Origin: CAZWLY01 sp964634465
GTDB lineage: Bacteria; Desulfobacterota; Desulfarculia; G963662305
Direction of reading: 5' to 3'
NCBI GenBank assembly: GCA_964634465.1
Contig: CAZWLY010000002.1
Location: forward strand, 364,604 to 428,603
Length of the DNA: 64,000 bases
A model generated the notes under the pieces. The model saw only the letters and a program-made list of their open reading frames with translations, was not told where the DNA came from and ran no database searches. Every line of letters starts with the position of its first letter. Position 1 is the stretch's first letter. This document shows, in pieces, positions 50,137 through 58,236 of the stretch. The position numbers and the translations under genes were made by a program.

Positions 50137-50199
50137 ACAGCGATCCGCGCCCGGCTGAGAACCGAACGCGGATCGCTCGCAGAGAAAGGAGAAACAACT

Positions 50200-50268
50200 A
50201 TGGCGTACATCCAATCTATCAGCCCGGTTGAAATCATCAACCGGCCACAACCCACCAAAACCGGATAA
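50200..50268 (+). CDS. 22-residue micro-ORF with strong ribosome binding site
   Basis: The ATG at 50200 follows GAAAGGAGAAACAACT, an ideal Shine-Dalgarno, and encodes a 22-aa peptide starting MAYIQSISPVEIINR. It ends 11 bp before the YqaJ start. Could be a leader that couples translation, or a functional small phage peptide. No known family. Confidence 0.45.
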   Translation: MAYIQSISPVEIINRPQPTKTG

Positions 50269-50279
50269 AGGGGGTCGGG

Positions 50280-51215
50280 ATGCCGAATGTTTTAGCCTAC
50301 AACAATCGCGACGATTGGCTTGACGCCCGCCGGAAAGGGATCGGCGGGTCCGACGCCCCGGTCATTGTCTTGGGCGAGTATTTCGGCCGGACTTGGCGCG
50401 ACCTCTGGCTGGACAAGATGGGCCTGGCCGAGCCAACGCCGACGACGCCGGACATGGCCCGGGGGGCGTTCCTTGAAGACAAGGCAGCCGAACTGTTCAC
50501 CGCCCAAACCGGGCTCAAGCTCCGGCGGGTGAACCAGATCAGGGTTGCCGACGGCTACCCGTTCATGCTCGCCAACGTCGACCGGATCGTGCAGGGGACC
50601 GACGATTTGGTCGAGATCAAGGTGCCTCGGTCCCACGTCGTTCGCAAATACCGCCGCGAAGGCATCCCCCAGGGCTACCAGATTCAGGGCCAGCATTACC
50701 TGTCAGTCCTCGGCCGTGGGGCGGTCATCTTCGCCATCTACGACGTCGAGAATCACGAGGTCTTGGCCATCCGGGTCGAGCGCGACGATGAACTGATTGA
50801 CCTGATCGTCGAGAAAGAGCGGGAGTTCTGGGGCTACGTCGAGGCCGGCGAAGCTCCGCCCGAGCCCGAGGCCCCGGCCGTCGAGCTCCCGCCTGTCTCA
50901 ACCGGCGAAATCGTGACCATGGACTCGCCGGAGTGGGCCCGGGCCGTGGCCCAGCTTAAAGAGGCCCGCGAAATCCTGGCTGAAGCCAAAGACTTCGAGG
51001 CCAAGGCCAGGGCTCAAGTCCAGGAGTTGATGGAGAAGGCCGGGGCGGACGTGGCCGAGGGGTCCGGATTGCGCGTGTACTGGAAGCCTCAGACCGGCCG
51101 CCGGACGTTTGACGTCAAGGCGCTGAAAGCCGCCCACCCCGACCTCGATCTCGAACCGTACTACAAGACCGGTCGGCCGTCCAGGCCGTTCCGGCCGTAC
51201 TTTCTGGAGGGATAG
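50280..51215 (+). CDS. YqaJ-type viral recombinase exonuclease
   Basis: 311 aa. RKGIGGSDAPVIVLG, MARGAFLEDKAAELF, the metal-binding MLANVDRIV and LVEIKVP, and a QGQHYLSVLG motif are the lambda-exonuclease/YqaJ PD-(D/E)xK signatures. A C-terminal coiled coil follows (residues about 225-265). It resects double-strand ends for the RecT annealase encoded next (2-bp gap). Confidence 0.9.
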   Translation: MPNVLAYNNRDDWLDARRKGIGGSDAPVIVLGEYFGRTWRDLWLDKMGLAEPTPTTPDMARGAFLEDKAAELFTAQTGLKLRRVNQIRVADGYPFMLANVDRIVQGTDDLVEIKVPRSHVVRKYRREGIPQGYQIQGQHYLSVLGRGAVIFAIYDVENHEVLAIRVERDDELIDLIVEKEREFWGYVEAGEAPPEPEAPAVELPPVSTGEIVTMDSPEWARAVAQLKEAREILAEAKDFEAKARAQVQELMEKAGADVAEGSGLRVYWKPQTGRRTFDVKALKAAHPDLDLEPYYKTGRPSRPFRPYFLEG

Positions 51216-51217
51216 AC

Positions 51218-52072
51218 ATGGCCAGTCAGAACCTACCGGCCAAAGAGGCGTTCGCCGACGTCCGTAGTCTTCTGGAGCGGGCCAAGACCCAGATCGGGGC
51301 GGCCCTTCCGCCGTCACTCGGGTTGACCCCGGAGCGAATCGTCAGAATCGCCTTGACCTCCGTCCGGCAGAACCCGGACCTGCTCAGGTGCGACAGGGCG
51401 TCGTTCGTTGGGGCGGTCATCCAGGCGGCCCAGCTTGGCCTTGAACCGGGAGGGGCGCTCGGTCACGCCTACCTGATCCCGTTCAAAGGCAAGGTCCAGT
51501 TCATTCCGGGTTACAGGGGCCTGATCGACCTGGCCCGACGTTCCGGCAACATCATCTCCATCGCCGCCCACGTCGTTTACGAAAATGACGACTTTGACTT
51601 CGAATACGGCCTGAACGAAAAATTGGTCCACCGCCCCCGCCTGAACGGCGACCGCGGGAAGCCGATCGCCGTTTACGCCGTCGCCCACCTGACCACGCCG
51701 AACGGCCAAGAAGGCTACGGCCTGGAGGTCATGAGCGTCGCCGACGTCAACAAGATCAAGGCCGGCGCACCGAGCGGCGGGAAGTCTGGACCCTGGACAA
51801 CCCACTGGGATGAAATGGCCCGCAAGACGGTCATCCGCCGGTTGGTCAAGTATCTGCCTGTGTCGGTCGACCTTCAGCGGGCCGTTGCCCTGGACGAGAT
51901 GGCCGACGCCGGCGTCGACCAGGGCCTTGATCTCGACGACGGCGTGATCGACGTCACCGGAGAGGCCCCAACAGACCCGACGGCCGAGGCCACCGACAAC
52001 CAGGCCGCCGCCCTGAAAAACAAGCTCAAGGGCGCCAAGGGCCAAGAGGCCGGCGACCAGGCCGCGGCTTGA
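51218..52072 (+). CDS. recT: RecT-family single-strand annealing protein
   Basis: 284 aa. LTPERIVRIALTSVRQNPDLLRCDRASFVGAVIQAAQLGLEPGGALGHAYLIPF is the RecT core, followed by PGYRGLIDLARRSG and a variable Ala-rich tail. It pairs with the upstream exonuclease as a two-gene recombination module used in phage DNA repair and replication. Confidence 0.94.
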   Translation: MASQNLPAKEAFADVRSLLERAKTQIGAALPPSLGLTPERIVRIALTSVRQNPDLLRCDRASFVGAVIQAAQLGLEPGGALGHAYLIPFKGKVQFIPGYRGLIDLARRSGNIISIAAHVVYENDDFDFEYGLNEKLVHRPRLNGDRGKPIAVYAVAHLTTPNGQEGYGLEVMSVADVNKIKAGAPSGGKSGPWTTHWDEMARKTVIRRLVKYLPVSVDLQRAVALDEMADAGVDQGLDLDDGVIDVTGEAPTDPTAEATDNQAAALKNKLKGAKGQEAGDQAAA

Positions 52073-52127
52073 AAGACGGGCCCGGCCGGCTGGCCGGTTG
52101 GTCGGGCCCCCTGAAAGGAGAACGACC

Positions 52128-52385
52128 GTGACGCAAGCGGAAATCAAAAATTCAAACGAGACCGCCGCGCGTGTCCTGGCCGAACTGTTGGCCGAAATCG
52201 ACTTGATAAAAGAATTGCTCGACCTGGCCGACCCGATCGACCTGATAGAACCGTTTTGGCTTCTATTCGATGCCTACATACTTCGCATGTCGCTGACCGA
52301 TTTCCGGGAAAGGTTGTGTCTGGCCTTCAATGCCGACAACCCCGAGAGTCGGCCGGAGGCTGGCCGGGAAGGGGAGAGGGTATGA
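52128..52385 (+). CDS. Hypothetical phage protein
   Basis: 85 aa from a GTG at 52128 behind AAAGGAGAACGACC. Helical, hydrophobic middle (AELLAEIDLIKELLDLADPIDLIEPFWLLFDAYIL). Overlaps the next start by 4 nt. Not recognised. Confidence 0.6.
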   Translation: MTQAEIKNSNETAARVLAELLAEIDLIKELLDLADPIDLIEPFWLLFDAYILRMSLTDFRERLCLAFNADNPESRPEAGREGERV

Positions 52386-52660
52386 ATCACACCCAAATCG
52401 GACAGGTTGTCATGGAAGCCGTCGCCGGCCACCGATCGGAAAAGTGCCGCGATTGCGGCCGGTGCCCGATTCCAGTCGTGGCGTCCGGCGGCCCCATAAC
52501 CCGACACAACATCAATGAAATCGTCGATCACTTCAACCATCATCTTCGAGCGATATGCCTGACGATCGAAGAAGTGACCGGCTTGACCCCTGTTCTGGTT
52601 CTCATGTCTCCGTCCCGGGGCTCGGCGGCCGGGTCCCGATCTGAAAGGTGTGACGCATGA
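52382..52660 (+). CDS. Hypothetical phage protein with Cys pair
   Basis: 92 aa; start overlaps the previous stop (ATGA), stop overlaps the exonuclease start (ATGA). KCRDCGRCP may bind a metal. Not recognised. Confidence 0.6.
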   Translation: MNHTQIGQVVMEAVAGHRSEKCRDCGRCPIPVVASGGPITRHNINEIVDHFNHHLRAICLTIEEVTGLTPVLVLMSPSRGSAAGSRSERCDA

Positions 52661-53298
52661 CCGAGTTGTTCTTTGACACCGAAACGACCGGGAAGTTTTT
52701 TTTCAAGGAACCGCCCGAACATCCGGGCCAGCCGGACATGGTTCAGCTTGGGGCCATCCTGGCCCACAAACACCACCTCGACCGGCCCGCCCGCATCCTG
52801 GCCCAGTTGGACCTAATCATCTACCCGGACGGGTTCGACGTGCCCCCTGGCGTCGCCGAAATTCACGGGATCACGACCGACGTCGCCCGCGATTTCGGGG
52901 TTGATCTCCGGGTCGCCCTGAACGTCTTTCAAAACCTGGCCGCCCGGGCCGACGTGCTGGTCGGCCACAACATCGACTTTGACCTGAACATCATCAGGAC
53001 GGCCTGTCACCGGGCCGACTGCATCGGTGGGGGTCCGCTCGGCTCGGAGCTACGGCGGATGATCGACGCCAAGCCGACCTTTTGCACTATGACAGCCGCG
53101 ACGCCGGTTTTGAACCTGCCCGGTGGTCGCAACGGTGAACCGAAGTGGCCGACGCTCGAAGAAGCTTATCGTCACTTTTTCGGTCAGGATTTCCCTGGCG
53201 CCCACAACGCCTTGAACGACGTCAAGGCCACGGCCCGAGTTTACTATCACCTGAAGGCCATGAAACAGGAGCAAGCTAAAGGAGATGAAGGCAAATGA
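52657..53298 (+). CDS. DnaQ-like 3'-5' exonuclease (DEDDh)
   Basis: 213 aa. Exo I LFFDTETTG, Exo II with GHNIDFDLNII and Exo III HNALNDVKATARVY supply the DEDDh residues. Similar to the DNA polymerase III epsilon subunit but without a polymerase-binding tail. Probably processes phage DNA or proofreads in trans. Overlaps ssb by 4 nt. Confidence 0.9.
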   Translation: MTELFFDTETTGKFFFKEPPEHPGQPDMVQLGAILAHKHHLDRPARILAQLDLIIYPDGFDVPPGVAEIHGITTDVARDFGVDLRVALNVFQNLAARADVLVGHNIDFDLNIIRTACHRADCIGGGPLGSELRRMIDAKPTFCTMTAATPVLNLPGGRNGEPKWPTLEEAYRHFFGQDFPGAHNALNDVKATARVYYHLKAMKQEQAKGDEGK

Positions 53299-53711
53299 TT
53301 AACAAAGTGATCCTTGTCGGCAACCTGGGCGGCGATCCAGAGATGAGGTACACGCAGAGCGGAACGGCCGTGGCTAATTTCTCCATCGCCACCAACGAGA
53401 AATGGACCGACCAGAACGGCGAGGTCCAGGAACGGACCGAATGGCATCGGGTCGTTGCCTTTGGCCGGCTGGCCGAAATTTGCGGCGAGTACCTGAGCAA
53501 AGGCCAACAGGTCTACATTGAGGGAAAACTGCAAACCCGAAAGTGGACCGGTGACGACGGCGTCGATCGCTGGACCACCGAGGTCGTCGCTCGACAGATG
53601 AAGATGTTGGGCGGCCGAAAAAACGGTCAGAGTCAGAACCGGCCGCCCGAGTCGCCGCCGGCTGAGCCCTCGGACAACGTAGATGACTATCTCGACGATA
53701 TCCCGTTCTAA
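53295..53711 (+). CDS. ssb: Single-stranded DNA-binding protein
   Basis: 138 aa. OB-fold start MINKVILVGNLGGDPEMRYTQSGTAVANFSIATNEKW and TEWHRVVAFGRLAEICGEYLSKGQQVYIEGKL are typical, and the acidic tip DDYLDDIPF ends the chain. Works with the RecT/YqaJ module and phage replication. Confidence 0.97.
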   Translation: MINKVILVGNLGGDPEMRYTQSGTAVANFSIATNEKWTDQNGEVQERTEWHRVVAFGRLAEICGEYLSKGQQVYIEGKLQTRKWTGDDGVDRWTTEVVARQMKMLGGRKNGQSQNRPPESPPAEPSDNVDDYLDDIPF

Positions 53712-53740
53712 GTAATAAAAGTCGGTCGGAGGTAAAGACC

Positions 53741-54196
53741 ATGACCCGATTCCTAACCTTGATCTTTTGTCTGGTGATGATTCTCTGCCCCGGTCCGACC
53801 GCGGCCGAAACCGAATGGTCTGGTGTAGTGACTCGGGTGATCGACGGTGACACATTGCTTGTCGTTCCGATCTGTCCTCCGGTGGAAACCTGTCCGGCCC
53901 AGCGGGTCCGGTTATGGGGGGTCGACGCCATGGAACGGGACACTGCCATTGGAGCCTCAGCCGCCGAATTTGTTCGTCGGATCGTCGGTGGGTCCAGAGT
54001 AACCGTCTTGGCCCGCGGAATAGGCCCCTATCGTCGAACCATCGCCCGGGTGATCCTGCCTGACGGCCGCGACTTGGGTCGGGTCTTGATCGCCACCGGC
54101 TGGGCAGTCTGGAGCCGGCGTTACGCCCCCAAAGCCGACGACTACCGCCAGGCCGAGGCGGAGGCCCGCAAAGCCCGTCTCGGGATTTGGAAATAA
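53741..54196 (+). CDS. Secreted thermonuclease-like (SNase) protein
   Basis: 151 aa. Signal peptide MTRFLTLIFCLVMILCPGPT (cleaved near AAA). SNase core: TRVIDGDTLLV, RVRLWGVDAMERD and GPYRRTIARVILPDGRDLGRVLIATGWAVW. The catalytic Asp, Glu and Arg positions appear kept. A secreted nuclease in a phage early operon may attack competing or external DNA; the role is inferred. Confidence 0.85.
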   Translation: MTRFLTLIFCLVMILCPGPTAAETEWSGVVTRVIDGDTLLVVPICPPVETCPAQRVRLWGVDAMERDTAIGASAAEFVRRIVGGSRVTVLARGIGPYRRTIARVILPDGRDLGRVLIATGWAVWSRRYAPKADDYRQAEAEARKARLGIWK

Positions 54197-54198
54197 AA

Positions 54199-54672
54199 AT
54201 GGGTTACGCCGAAGGGTCGAAAGTGCCCGCCGATCGATCTCGGGCCGAAATAGAGAAAACCTTGATCCGCTATGGAGCCGATGAGTTTGTGTATGGTTGG
54301 CGGTCCGGCCGAGCGGTCATTGGCTTCAAAATTGAAGGCCGCCGGGTCCAGATCGAAATTCCCTTTCCGGATCAAAGCGATCCTAAGTTCAGTCGGACCG
54401 CAACCGGTCGGCAAAGAAAACGAAACGCGGCTATTCAGGCCTGGGAACAAGAAACCCGGCGCCTGTGGCGGGCCGCCTCTCTGGTCATAAAGGCCAAACT
54501 GGAAGCCGTCGAATCAGGAATTTCGACGATTGAACATGAATTCTTTGCCGATATCGTTACGCCAAGCGGGTTGACAATCGGTCAAGCTTTACTCCCGCAA
54601 ATGGAAACGATCATGCAAACCGGCCAAGTACCAAGTCTGCTTCCAGAATCAACCCGAGAGGACAAGCCATGA
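54199..54672 (+). CDS. Conserved-looking phage protein of unknown function
   Basis: 157 aa from the ATG at 54199. KTLIRYGADEFVYGWRSGRAVIGFKIEGRRVQIEIPFPD and WEQETRRLWRAASLVIKAKLEAVESGISTIEHEFF resemble uncharacterised proteins of other phages. Overlaps the MazG-like gene by 4 nt. Confidence 0.65.
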   Translation: MGYAEGSKVPADRSRAEIEKTLIRYGADEFVYGWRSGRAVIGFKIEGRRVQIEIPFPDQSDPKFSRTATGRQRKRNAAIQAWEQETRRLWRAASLVIKAKLEAVESGISTIEHEFFADIVTPSGLTIGQALLPQMETIMQTGQVPSLLPESTREDKP

Positions 54673-54974
54673 ATTTAGCCATCACTCCGGAAACCGTCAT
54701 GACTGCCCATTTAAACGCTGTAAAAAAGGGGTTTTGGGCCGCTTCGGATAACTTGGGTGAAAAACTTGCCCTGATCCACTCGGAAGTTTCCGAGTGCTTA
54801 GAGGAACTTAGAAAACCAGAACCCAATAAAGACGCCGTGGCCGAGGAATTGGCCGACGTCATAATCCGGGTGATGGACTTGGCCGGTTATCTCGATATCG
54901 CCTTGATATCTGCCGTCTTAAAAAAGATGGAAGAAAACAAAAGCCGGCCGAAATTGCACGGCAAACGATTCTAA
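54669..54974 (+). CDS. MazG-like nucleotide pyrophosphohydrolase
   Basis: 101 aa. EKLALIHSEVSECLEELRK and EELADVIIRVMDLAGYLDI carry the ExxE...ExxD metal motif of all-alpha NTP pyrophosphatases. Could adjust host nucleotide pools or (p)ppGpp during infection. Confidence 0.8.
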   Translation: MNLAITPETVMTAHLNAVKKGFWAASDNLGEKLALIHSEVSECLEELRKPEPNKDAVAEELADVIIRVMDLAGYLDIALISAVLKKMEENKSRPKLHGKRF

Positions 54975-54986
54975 TAAGGAGAACTT

Positions 54987-55442
54987 ATGTCACGTTTTGA
55001 AGACGTTCCCGTTGACGTTTTAGACCTGGTGGAAAGTGTTAAAAGGGAACATTTTCCCTATCTGGTCAACGCCAAGATCAAGGTCCTTTTCGACACCCGG
55101 AAACGCATGTCGAAGGGTCATTTTGTACTGGGCTCGATCCAGGCGACCAGCCCGATCAACCGCCACCTAAGCCGGGACGAGGCCGGAAGCGACGAGGGGT
55201 TCGACTACATTCTCCGGCTGGATAAAGAAGTCTGGAACGCGATCGACGAGGTTGACCGGGTTCGCCTGATCCGCCATGAGCTCCGGCATTGTTTTTACGA
55301 CCTGGACTCCAAGACCAACCCTTACAAGATCATCGGCCATGACATTGAGGACTTTCTCGCCGAGGTCGAACTGAACCGTGATGACCCCCGTTGGCGCGAA
55401 AGGGTCAGCGCGATCGCGGCCAGTGTTTACGATCAGGGTTAA
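54987..55442 (+). CDS. Putative phage metallopeptidase (HExxH)
   Basis: 151 aa. HELRH (His97, Glu98, His101) with a downstream Glu in IEDFLAEVE (about 121-128) matches a phage metallopeptidase family (PF18894-like). NRH and DYILRLDKEVWN precede it. Target unknown. Confidence 0.72.
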   Translation: MSRFEDVPVDVLDLVESVKREHFPYLVNAKIKVLFDTRKRMSKGHFVLGSIQATSPINRHLSRDEAGSDEGFDYILRLDKEVWNAIDEVDRVRLIRHELRHCFYDLDSKTNPYKIIGHDIEDFLAEVELNRDDPRWRERVSAIAASVYDQG

Positions 55443-55448
55443 CCGACC

Positions 55449-55673
55449 GTGACCTTGTTTGACGGTATCCCTGAGTCCCCCAAAAAGGACGAAGCCCGGC
55501 CCGAGCGAATGAATCGGAGCCGGGCCCGGGCCTACATCGGAGCCACCGTGGCCCAGCTTGGCGAGATGATCGTCAACGGGATCATCAAACCCGATCCCGA
55601 CGGGATGATCCCAAAGGCCGAGGCAGAAAAAGGCAAGCTCTACCTTTATGAACAGCGACTTAAGACAAGCTGA
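55449..55673 (+). CDS. Hypothetical phage protein
   Basis: 74 aa from a GTG at 55449. RSRARAYIGATVAQLGEMIVNGIIKPDPDG could be a small DNA-binding helix pair. Overlaps the next gene by 26 nt. Not recognised. Confidence 0.5.
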   Translation: MTLFDGIPESPKKDEARPERMNRSRARAYIGATVAQLGEMIVNGIIKPDPDGMIPKAEAEKGKLYLYEQRLKTS

Positions 55674-55944
55674 GCTTTGGCCTGGTTCGTGGCGACCGGG
55701 AACAGCCGCCCAAATTCGCCGGGTGACCGACGACCAGGGCCGGGAAGTTAAGGTTCCAGGCGGCGCCCGGCTGATCGGAAACGGCCGCCGGTGTTTTGAG
55801 TGTGCCCACATGCTCATTCGAACCTGCGGGCGACGATATTACAAATGCGAGCTGATAGGCGTTACCCGCGGCCCCGGAACCGACAAACGGAAATTTGATC
55901 CGGCTTGCGAGCTATTCAAGCCGGCAAGGTCGAAGGATAGGTAA
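55648..55944 (+). CDS. Cys-containing hypothetical phage protein
   Basis: 98 aa. CFECAHMLIRTCGRRYYKCELIG and a later DPACELF give five cysteines, consistent with zinc or cluster binding. The stop is 1 bp before the glutaredoxin-like start. Not recognised. Confidence 0.55.
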   Translation: MNSDLRQAELWPGSWRPGTAAQIRRVTDDQGREVKVPGGARLIGNGRRCFECAHMLIRTCGRRYYKCELIGVTRGPGTDKRKFDPACELFKPARSKDR

Positions 55945-55945
55945 C

Positions 55946-56236
55946 ATGTTGTATCTATTCACAAAAAAACTTTGCTCCACCTGTCAGGACGCCAAGGCCG
56001 TCATCGCCAAGGCCGGCTTGGACGTGCGGATCATGGAACTGGACGCCGACAGTCAAGCGGATCGGCGAGAAGCGCTTTCGGAACTGGCCTGGTGGGAACT
56101 GGTCGAGGCGGCCGAAAAAGAATTGCCGATCCTGGTTGAACTCACCGGCCGCGGGTCGGGGGTCCGGCGATCCATTTTCATTGGTGCCGGTGTCGTCAAC
56201 CGACTGGCCGACCTGGCCCAAGAAAGGGCGGCATGA
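55946..56236 (+). CDS. Glutaredoxin-like thiol protein
   Basis: 96 aa from the ATG at 55946. LYLFTKKLCSTCQDAKAVIAKAGLDVRIMELD is a thioredoxin-fold start with a CxxC active site (CSTC), and ELPILVELTG supplies the cis-proline. Might reduce a phage or host ribonucleotide reductase, as T4 glutaredoxin does. Overlaps the next gene by 4 nt. Confidence 0.75.
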   Translation: MLYLFTKKLCSTCQDAKAVIAKAGLDVRIMELDADSQADRREALSELAWWELVEAAEKELPILVELTGRGSGVRRSIFIGAGVVNRLADLAQERAA

Positions 56237-56592
56237 TGGCGATTCTCAAGGAAGCCATGGGGTGCCTTTTGACGGCCCGGGATATTGCCGACGAATTGGG
56301 CCTTGACGAGAAATATGTCCGAAGACACTATAAGTTATTCGGTGGGATACGACCGCCCGGCGGACGCCGGATTCTGTTCTTTGAAAAGTTAACAAAGAAA
56401 ATTATGGAGGCGTCCGCCCGAAATGCCGAGCAGAGTCAAGAAGAATGGGAAATGGCGTTGGCGGGGCAGGGTCAAAAAGAACGGCAAGGCCAAGTCGAAG
56501 TTTTTCGACACGAAGGTCGAAGCCTTGGCCTGGGAGGCCGAGCAGCGGGTCGTTGTGTTGAAGATATCCACGGCCTCCTTGACCCTGATTGA
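56233..56592 (+). CDS. Excisionase-like helix-turn-helix protein overlapping the integrase
   Basis: 119 aa if read to the stop. Residues 10-60 (CLLTARDIADELGLDEKYVRRHYKLFGGIRPPGGRRILFF) are a clear HTH, the usual position of Xis. The last 57 codons share DNA with the integrase in another frame and look low-complexity, so this 170-nt overlap may be real or the end may be non-functional extension. Confidence 0.6.
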   Translation: MMAILKEAMGCLLTARDIADELGLDEKYVRRHYKLFGGIRPPGGRRILFFEKLTKKIMEASARNAEQSQEEWEMALAGQGQKERQGQVEVFRHEGRSLGLGGRAAGRCVEDIHGLLDPD

Positions 56593-57541
56593 ATGGTCGA
56601 CAGAGTATCTAAACTACGTTCAACCCCGGGTTGCTCCGGAGGTGTATCGTCAAAAGCGAATGGCCCTGAAGCGGCTCATTAACCGCTTAGGCCCCGACAG
56701 AACGGTCGCCAGTCTTGATCCTCTGGAGATTGAGCAGCATTTAGCCGCCGAGAAAGAGAAGAGGACCAGTTGCGCCGCTAACCGGGATAAAAAAGAACTG
56801 TCTGCGGCTTGGAACTGGGGCATGAAAAAGCTTCGGAACCTCGGTTGGCCCCAGACGACCAACAACCCGTTCCCCGAAATCGACCCGTTCCCCGAAAAGC
56901 GCCGGCCGCGATATGTGCCGCCCGAAGACGACTTTTGGGCGGTCTACCGTGCGGCCAGCGGACAGGATCGGGTCATGTTGGCCGTGTTCGTCTACACGGC
57001 CGCCCGCCGGGGCGAAGTGTTTCGCCTCACTTGGGCCGATATCGACTGGGCCCGAAACACAATCACCCTCAGCACCCGGAAGCGTCAAAATGGCGACTGG
57101 GAATATGACGCCCTGCCGATGGCCAAGAGCTTACGGCGGGAACTGAGGTGGTGGTGGGAAAACCGAACGTTTAAGGACCGAGCCCACGTCTTCTTGAATG
57201 AAGCGCCGAACCAGCAGGGCAAAGGTCATTACGGCCAACCCTTCAAAGAGCGACGAAAGTTCCTTTCGAGCCTGTGCGACAAGGCCGAGGTCGATCGGCC
57301 GTTCGGCTTCCATGGGATTCGTCACCTAACGGCGACGATTCTTTTCCGTGAAGGCGAGCCCTTATCGGTGATACAAGCCATCCTCAGACACCGAAGCCCA
57401 CTGACTACAATGCGGTATCTGAAGCGACTCGGATTGACCGATCTCGACCAGGCCGTCGAAAAACTTGATCGCAGGGGCAAGAGAGGGAAGGTCATCCCCA
57501 TGAAAAGAAAGGCCCCTGACGCGGCATCGTCAGGGGCCTAA
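56423..57541 (+). CDS. int: Tyrosine site-specific integrase
   Basis: 372 aa. Short N-terminal arm-binding region (KKNGKWRWRGRVKKNGKAKSKFFDTKVEA), a core-binding SAM-like domain (about 55-140) and the catalytic domain with Arg196 (ARRGE), His297-x-x-Arg300 (FHGIRH), His323 (LRHRS) and Tyr332 (TTMRYL). It ends 87 bp from the 3' end of tRNA-Glu, the likely attachment site. Confidence 0.95.
   Translation: MPSRVKKNGKWRWRGRVKKNGKAKSKFFDTKVEALAWEAEQRVVVLKISTASLTLIEWSTEYLNYVQPRVAPEVYRQKRMALKRLINRLGPDRTVASLDPLEIEQHLAAEKEKRTSCAANRDKKELSAAWNWGMKKLRNLGWPQTTNNPFPEIDPFPEKRRPRYVPPEDDFWAVYRAASGQDRVMLAVFVYTAARRGEVFRLTWADIDWARNTITLSTRKRQNGDWEYDALPMAKSLRRELRWWWENRTFKDRAHVFLNEAPNQQGKGHYGQPFKERRKFLSSLCDKAEVDRPFGFHGIRHLTATILFREGEPLSVIQAILRHRSPLTTMRYLKRLGLTDLDQAVEKLDRRGKRGKVIPMKRKAPDAASSGA
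57510..57539 (-). terminator. Intrinsic terminator inside the integrase 3' end, facing left
   Basis: A perfect 12-bp stem (57510-57521 with 57528-57539, 6-nt loop) is followed on the minus strand by TTCTTTTC. It would stop transcripts from the tRNA side from entering the prophage, and lies within int codons. Confidence 0.75.
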
Positions 57542-57628
57542 ACCGGCGGGACTCTACTCAAAGGGGTTCCGGCGGGGGTTCCACCCATTAACCCGAAGAA
57601 CAGAATCCGCCTAACTTATTGAAATTGT

Positions 57629-57706
57629 TGGCGTCCCCAACGGGATTTGAACCCGTGTCGCCAGCGTGAAAGGCTGGTGTCCTGGACCTGACTAGACGAT
57701 GGGGAC
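57629..57706 (-). tRNA. tRNA-Glu (UUC)
   Basis: 78-nt cloverleaf beginning GTCCCCATCGTCTAG and ending GGGGACG-CCA with encoded CCA. Anticodon loop CTTTCAC gives UUC. Its 3' end faces the integrase and is the probable attB. Confidence 0.95.
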
Positions 57707-57722
57707 GCACCAAACCTTGCTT

Positions 57723-57798
57723 TGGTGGGCCGTGCGTGACTCGAACACGCGACTCTCTGCTTAAAAGGCAGATACTCTACCAACTGAGTTAACGGCCC
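57723..57798 (-). tRNA. tRNA-Lys (UUU)
   Basis: 76 nt, GGGCCGTTAACTCAG... ACGGCCCACCA, anticodon loop CTTTTAA. CCA encoded. 16 bp from tRNA-Glu; probably co-transcribed. Confidence 0.95.
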
Positions 57799-58011
57799 GA
57801 CCAGCGGAACATAAATTGAACAGCCTTCGGTGTCAAGGCCCTTTGCCCGAAAAGACCCAGAAACGAGCGGCGGCGGTCCGACCCGTCCGAACTAATTATA
57901 CTCCGCCAGCTCCAACAGGCCACAACCTAGCCGGCAGCGATCGGATCGGAATCGCGATCCCAAAACCCTCTTGCCTCGGGCGGGCGAATGGTGTATCAAA
58001 ATTATCACCGT

Positions 58012-58086
58012 GGGCGGTTAACTCAGCGGGAGAGTGCCATCCTCACACGGTGGAAGTCGCGAGTTCAAATCTCGCACCGCCCACCA
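58012..58086 (+). tRNA. tRNA-Val (CAC)
   Basis: 75 nt, GGGCGGTTAACTCAGC... ACCGCCCACCA, anticodon loop CTCACAC. CCA encoded; followed 14 bp later by a terminator. Confidence 0.93.
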
Positions 58087-58100
58087 CCTAATGAAAACAA

Positions 58101-58141
58101 GGGGTTGCTGGGATTTAATCGTCCCGGCAACCTCGTTTTTT
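58101..58141 (+). terminator. Intrinsic terminator of tRNA-Val
   Basis: A 13-bp stem (58101-58113 with 58122-58134, two G-U pairs) is followed by GTTTTTT. Textbook Rho-independent terminator. Confidence 0.92.
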
Positions 58142-58236
58142 GGGGCCAAAATTATCACCCAATTCTCACCCAATGAGGATACCAGACAGATACCAAAAGG
58201 AAGGCCGATGGCCCATTGCGGACTCGAGCCCGGCTA

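Larger units (their letters stand above)
30600..57628. mobile_element. Left-truncated temperate contractile-tailed prophage beside tRNA-Glu
   Basis: About 50 phage genes with a coherent order: tail tube/sheath, head completion, capsid, scaffold, minor head, portal, terminase, replication, immunity, recombination and integrase. The right end is the integrase next to the 3' end of tRNA-Glu. No copy of that tRNA 3' end is found at the left. Tail tube remainder, tape measure, baseplate, fibres and lysis genes are absent, so the element cannot make complete virions from this locus alone. Confidence 0.92.
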
